Part shown: piece by piece, positions 5,935 through 6,693 of the stretch
Position numbering within the stretch: the first letter of the stretch is position 1
Layout of the letters: each line of letters starts with the position of its first letter
Assembly: GCA_022616655.1 (NCBI GenBank)
Contig: JAKEEJ010000166.1
Coordinates: forward strand, 1 to 6,693
Length of the DNA: 6,693 bases
Reading direction: 5' to 3'
From: Nevskiales bacterium
GTDB taxonomy: Bacteria > Pseudomonadota > Gammaproteobacteria > Nevskiales > Nevskiaceae
The notes under the pieces: generated by a model
Database searches by the model: none
Told to the model about the DNA's origin: nothing
What the model saw: only the letters and a program-made list of their open reading frames with translations
Translations under genes and position numbers: made by a program

Positions 5935-6693
5935 CAAAGGGCTCCGGCCGTGTGCAACGCCGCACGCACGGCAGCGTGGTGCACCGCGTCCAGCGGCACC
6001 AGCGGCAGGCGGATGCCGGGCGGAATACGGCCCATCTGCTGCAGCGCCCATTTCACCGGGATGGGATTGGGTTCGGCAAACAGCGCCTGGTGCAGGGGCC
6101 GCAGTGCGGCATCGAGTTCCAGCGCCCGGGCACGCTCGCCGGCACGGGCCGCCGCGCACACCTGCTGCATGCGCCGGGGCGCGACGTTGGCCGTCACCGA
6201 GATATTTCCGTGGCAGCCCATCAGCATGGACTCGCAGGCCGTGGCGTCATCGCCGGAGTAGATCGAAAAGTCCGGCAGTCTGAAATCCAGCAGCGCGCGG
6301 ATGCGCGGCAGCTCGCCCTTCGCCTCTTTGAGACCGACGATGTTGGAAATCGGCGCCAGACGCTGCACGGTGGCGGGCAGCAGGTCGCAACCGGTACGAC
6401 CGGGGACGTTGTACAGAATGAGGGGAATGTCCACCGATTCGGCGATGGTTCTGAAGTGCCGGTACAAGCCTTCCTGGGGCGGCTTGTTGTAATAGGGCGT
6501 CACCACCAGGCAGGCCTGGGCGCCGATCTGCCGGGCGGCGCGCGTGAGTTCCACCGCCTCCGTGGTTGAATTGGCCCCGGTACCGGCGATCACGGGCAGA
6601 CGCCCGGCGGCAAAATGCACCGTCTTGCGGATCACCTCCAGATGTTCGTCCACGTCCAGCGTGGCGGATTCACCGGTGGTCCCGACGGTGACC
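5934..6693 (-). CDS. dapA: 4-hydroxy-tetrahydrodipicolinate synthase, 5'-truncated
   Basis: The enzyme condenses pyruvate with L-aspartate semialdehyde in the first committed step to diaminopimelate and lysine, in the cytoplasm, normally as a tetramer. 252 residues are visible to the TGA at 5934-5936; the frame runs off the window end, so about 40 N-terminal residues of the roughly 290 are missing. A GTG at 6653 is internal, since the conserved VGTTGESATL block lies upstream of it. Seen in order: GTTGES (substrate-binding threonines), PVIAGTGANSTTEA, VTPYYNKPPQEGLYRHF, ILYNVPGRTGCDLLP (catalytic Tyr), GLKEAKGE (Schiff-base Lys, codon 6327-6329), YSGDDA, GCHGNISVTANV, and FAEPNPIPVKWAL. These match E. 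coli DapA closely and without gaps in the visible part. The one-base overlap with the lipoprotein gene suggests a dapA-bamC-type operon. Confidence 0.97.
   Translation of the reverse strand, partial: VTVGTTGESATLDVDEHLEVIRKTVHFAAGRLPVIAGTGANSTTEAVELTRAARQIGAQACLVVTPYYNKPPQEGLYRHFRTIAESVDIPLILYNVPGRTGCDLLPATVQRLAPISNIVGLKEAKGELPRIRALLDFRLPDFSIYSGDDATACESMLMGCHGNISVTANVAPRRMQQVCAAARAGERARALELDAALRPLHQALFAEPNPIPVKWALQQMGRIPPGIRLPLVPLDAVHHAAVRAALHTAGAL

Noticed and set aside
1..6693. CRISPR arrays, tRNA or rRNA genes, insertion sequences
   Set aside because: No direct-repeat arrays, cloverleaf sequences, transposase-like proteins or terminal inverted repeats were seen; genes cover nearly all of the window.

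Overview
The window is GC-rich, densely coding DNA from what is most likely a gammaproteobacterium. The main clue is a dapA gene followed directly by a BamC/NlpB-like lipoprotein gene, an order typical of that class. The species cannot be named from the sequence.

Layout. Plus strand, bases 1-1583: the 3' part of a DUF1295 (steroid-reductase-like) membrane protein gene, joined by an ATGA overlap to a class I methyltransferase of the coclaurine N-methyltransferase-like branch of the CMAS family. Only 26 bp separate this pair from a convergent minus-strand operon. Read in its own direction, that operon (5547 to 1610) encodes an FAD-dependent amine-oxidase-like oxidoreductase, a DUF1365 protein, a cyclopropane-fatty-acid-synthase-family methyltransferase, a 34-residue single-helix membrane peptide not previously called because of its size, and a DUF2062 membrane protein. 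Four of its junctions are a 4-base overlap (ATGA twice, GTGA once) or a short gap. Upstream of it, after a 99-bp intergenic region with a candidate ECF-type promoter and three evenly spaced GCGGAT motifs, lie the short BamC-like lipoprotein gene and a 5'-truncated dapA, also on the minus strand.

Function. The central block is a lipid-modification module. The oxidoreductase, DUF1365 and CFA-synthase-family genes recur together in Proteobacteria, in some lineages under ECF sigma factor/anti-sigma (RpoE-ChrR type) control linked to singlet oxygen. Here the CFA-family enzyme resembles the plant type: it has Ser and Gln where the E. coli enzyme has the Cys and His of its bicarbonate site. The adjacent oxidoreductase resembles the N-terminal half of the plant cyclopropane synthase fusion protein. 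The convergent plus-strand pair adds a second CMAS-fold methyltransferase and a DUF1295 protein, so the locus as a whole may make or process a methyl-branched, cyclopropane or further oxidised acyl chain. The product is unknown. dapA and the lipoprotein belong to lysine/peptidoglycan synthesis and outer-membrane assembly and are probably only neighbours.

Limits: both ends of the window cut genes, family assignments rest on motif recognition from memory, and no database search was run.
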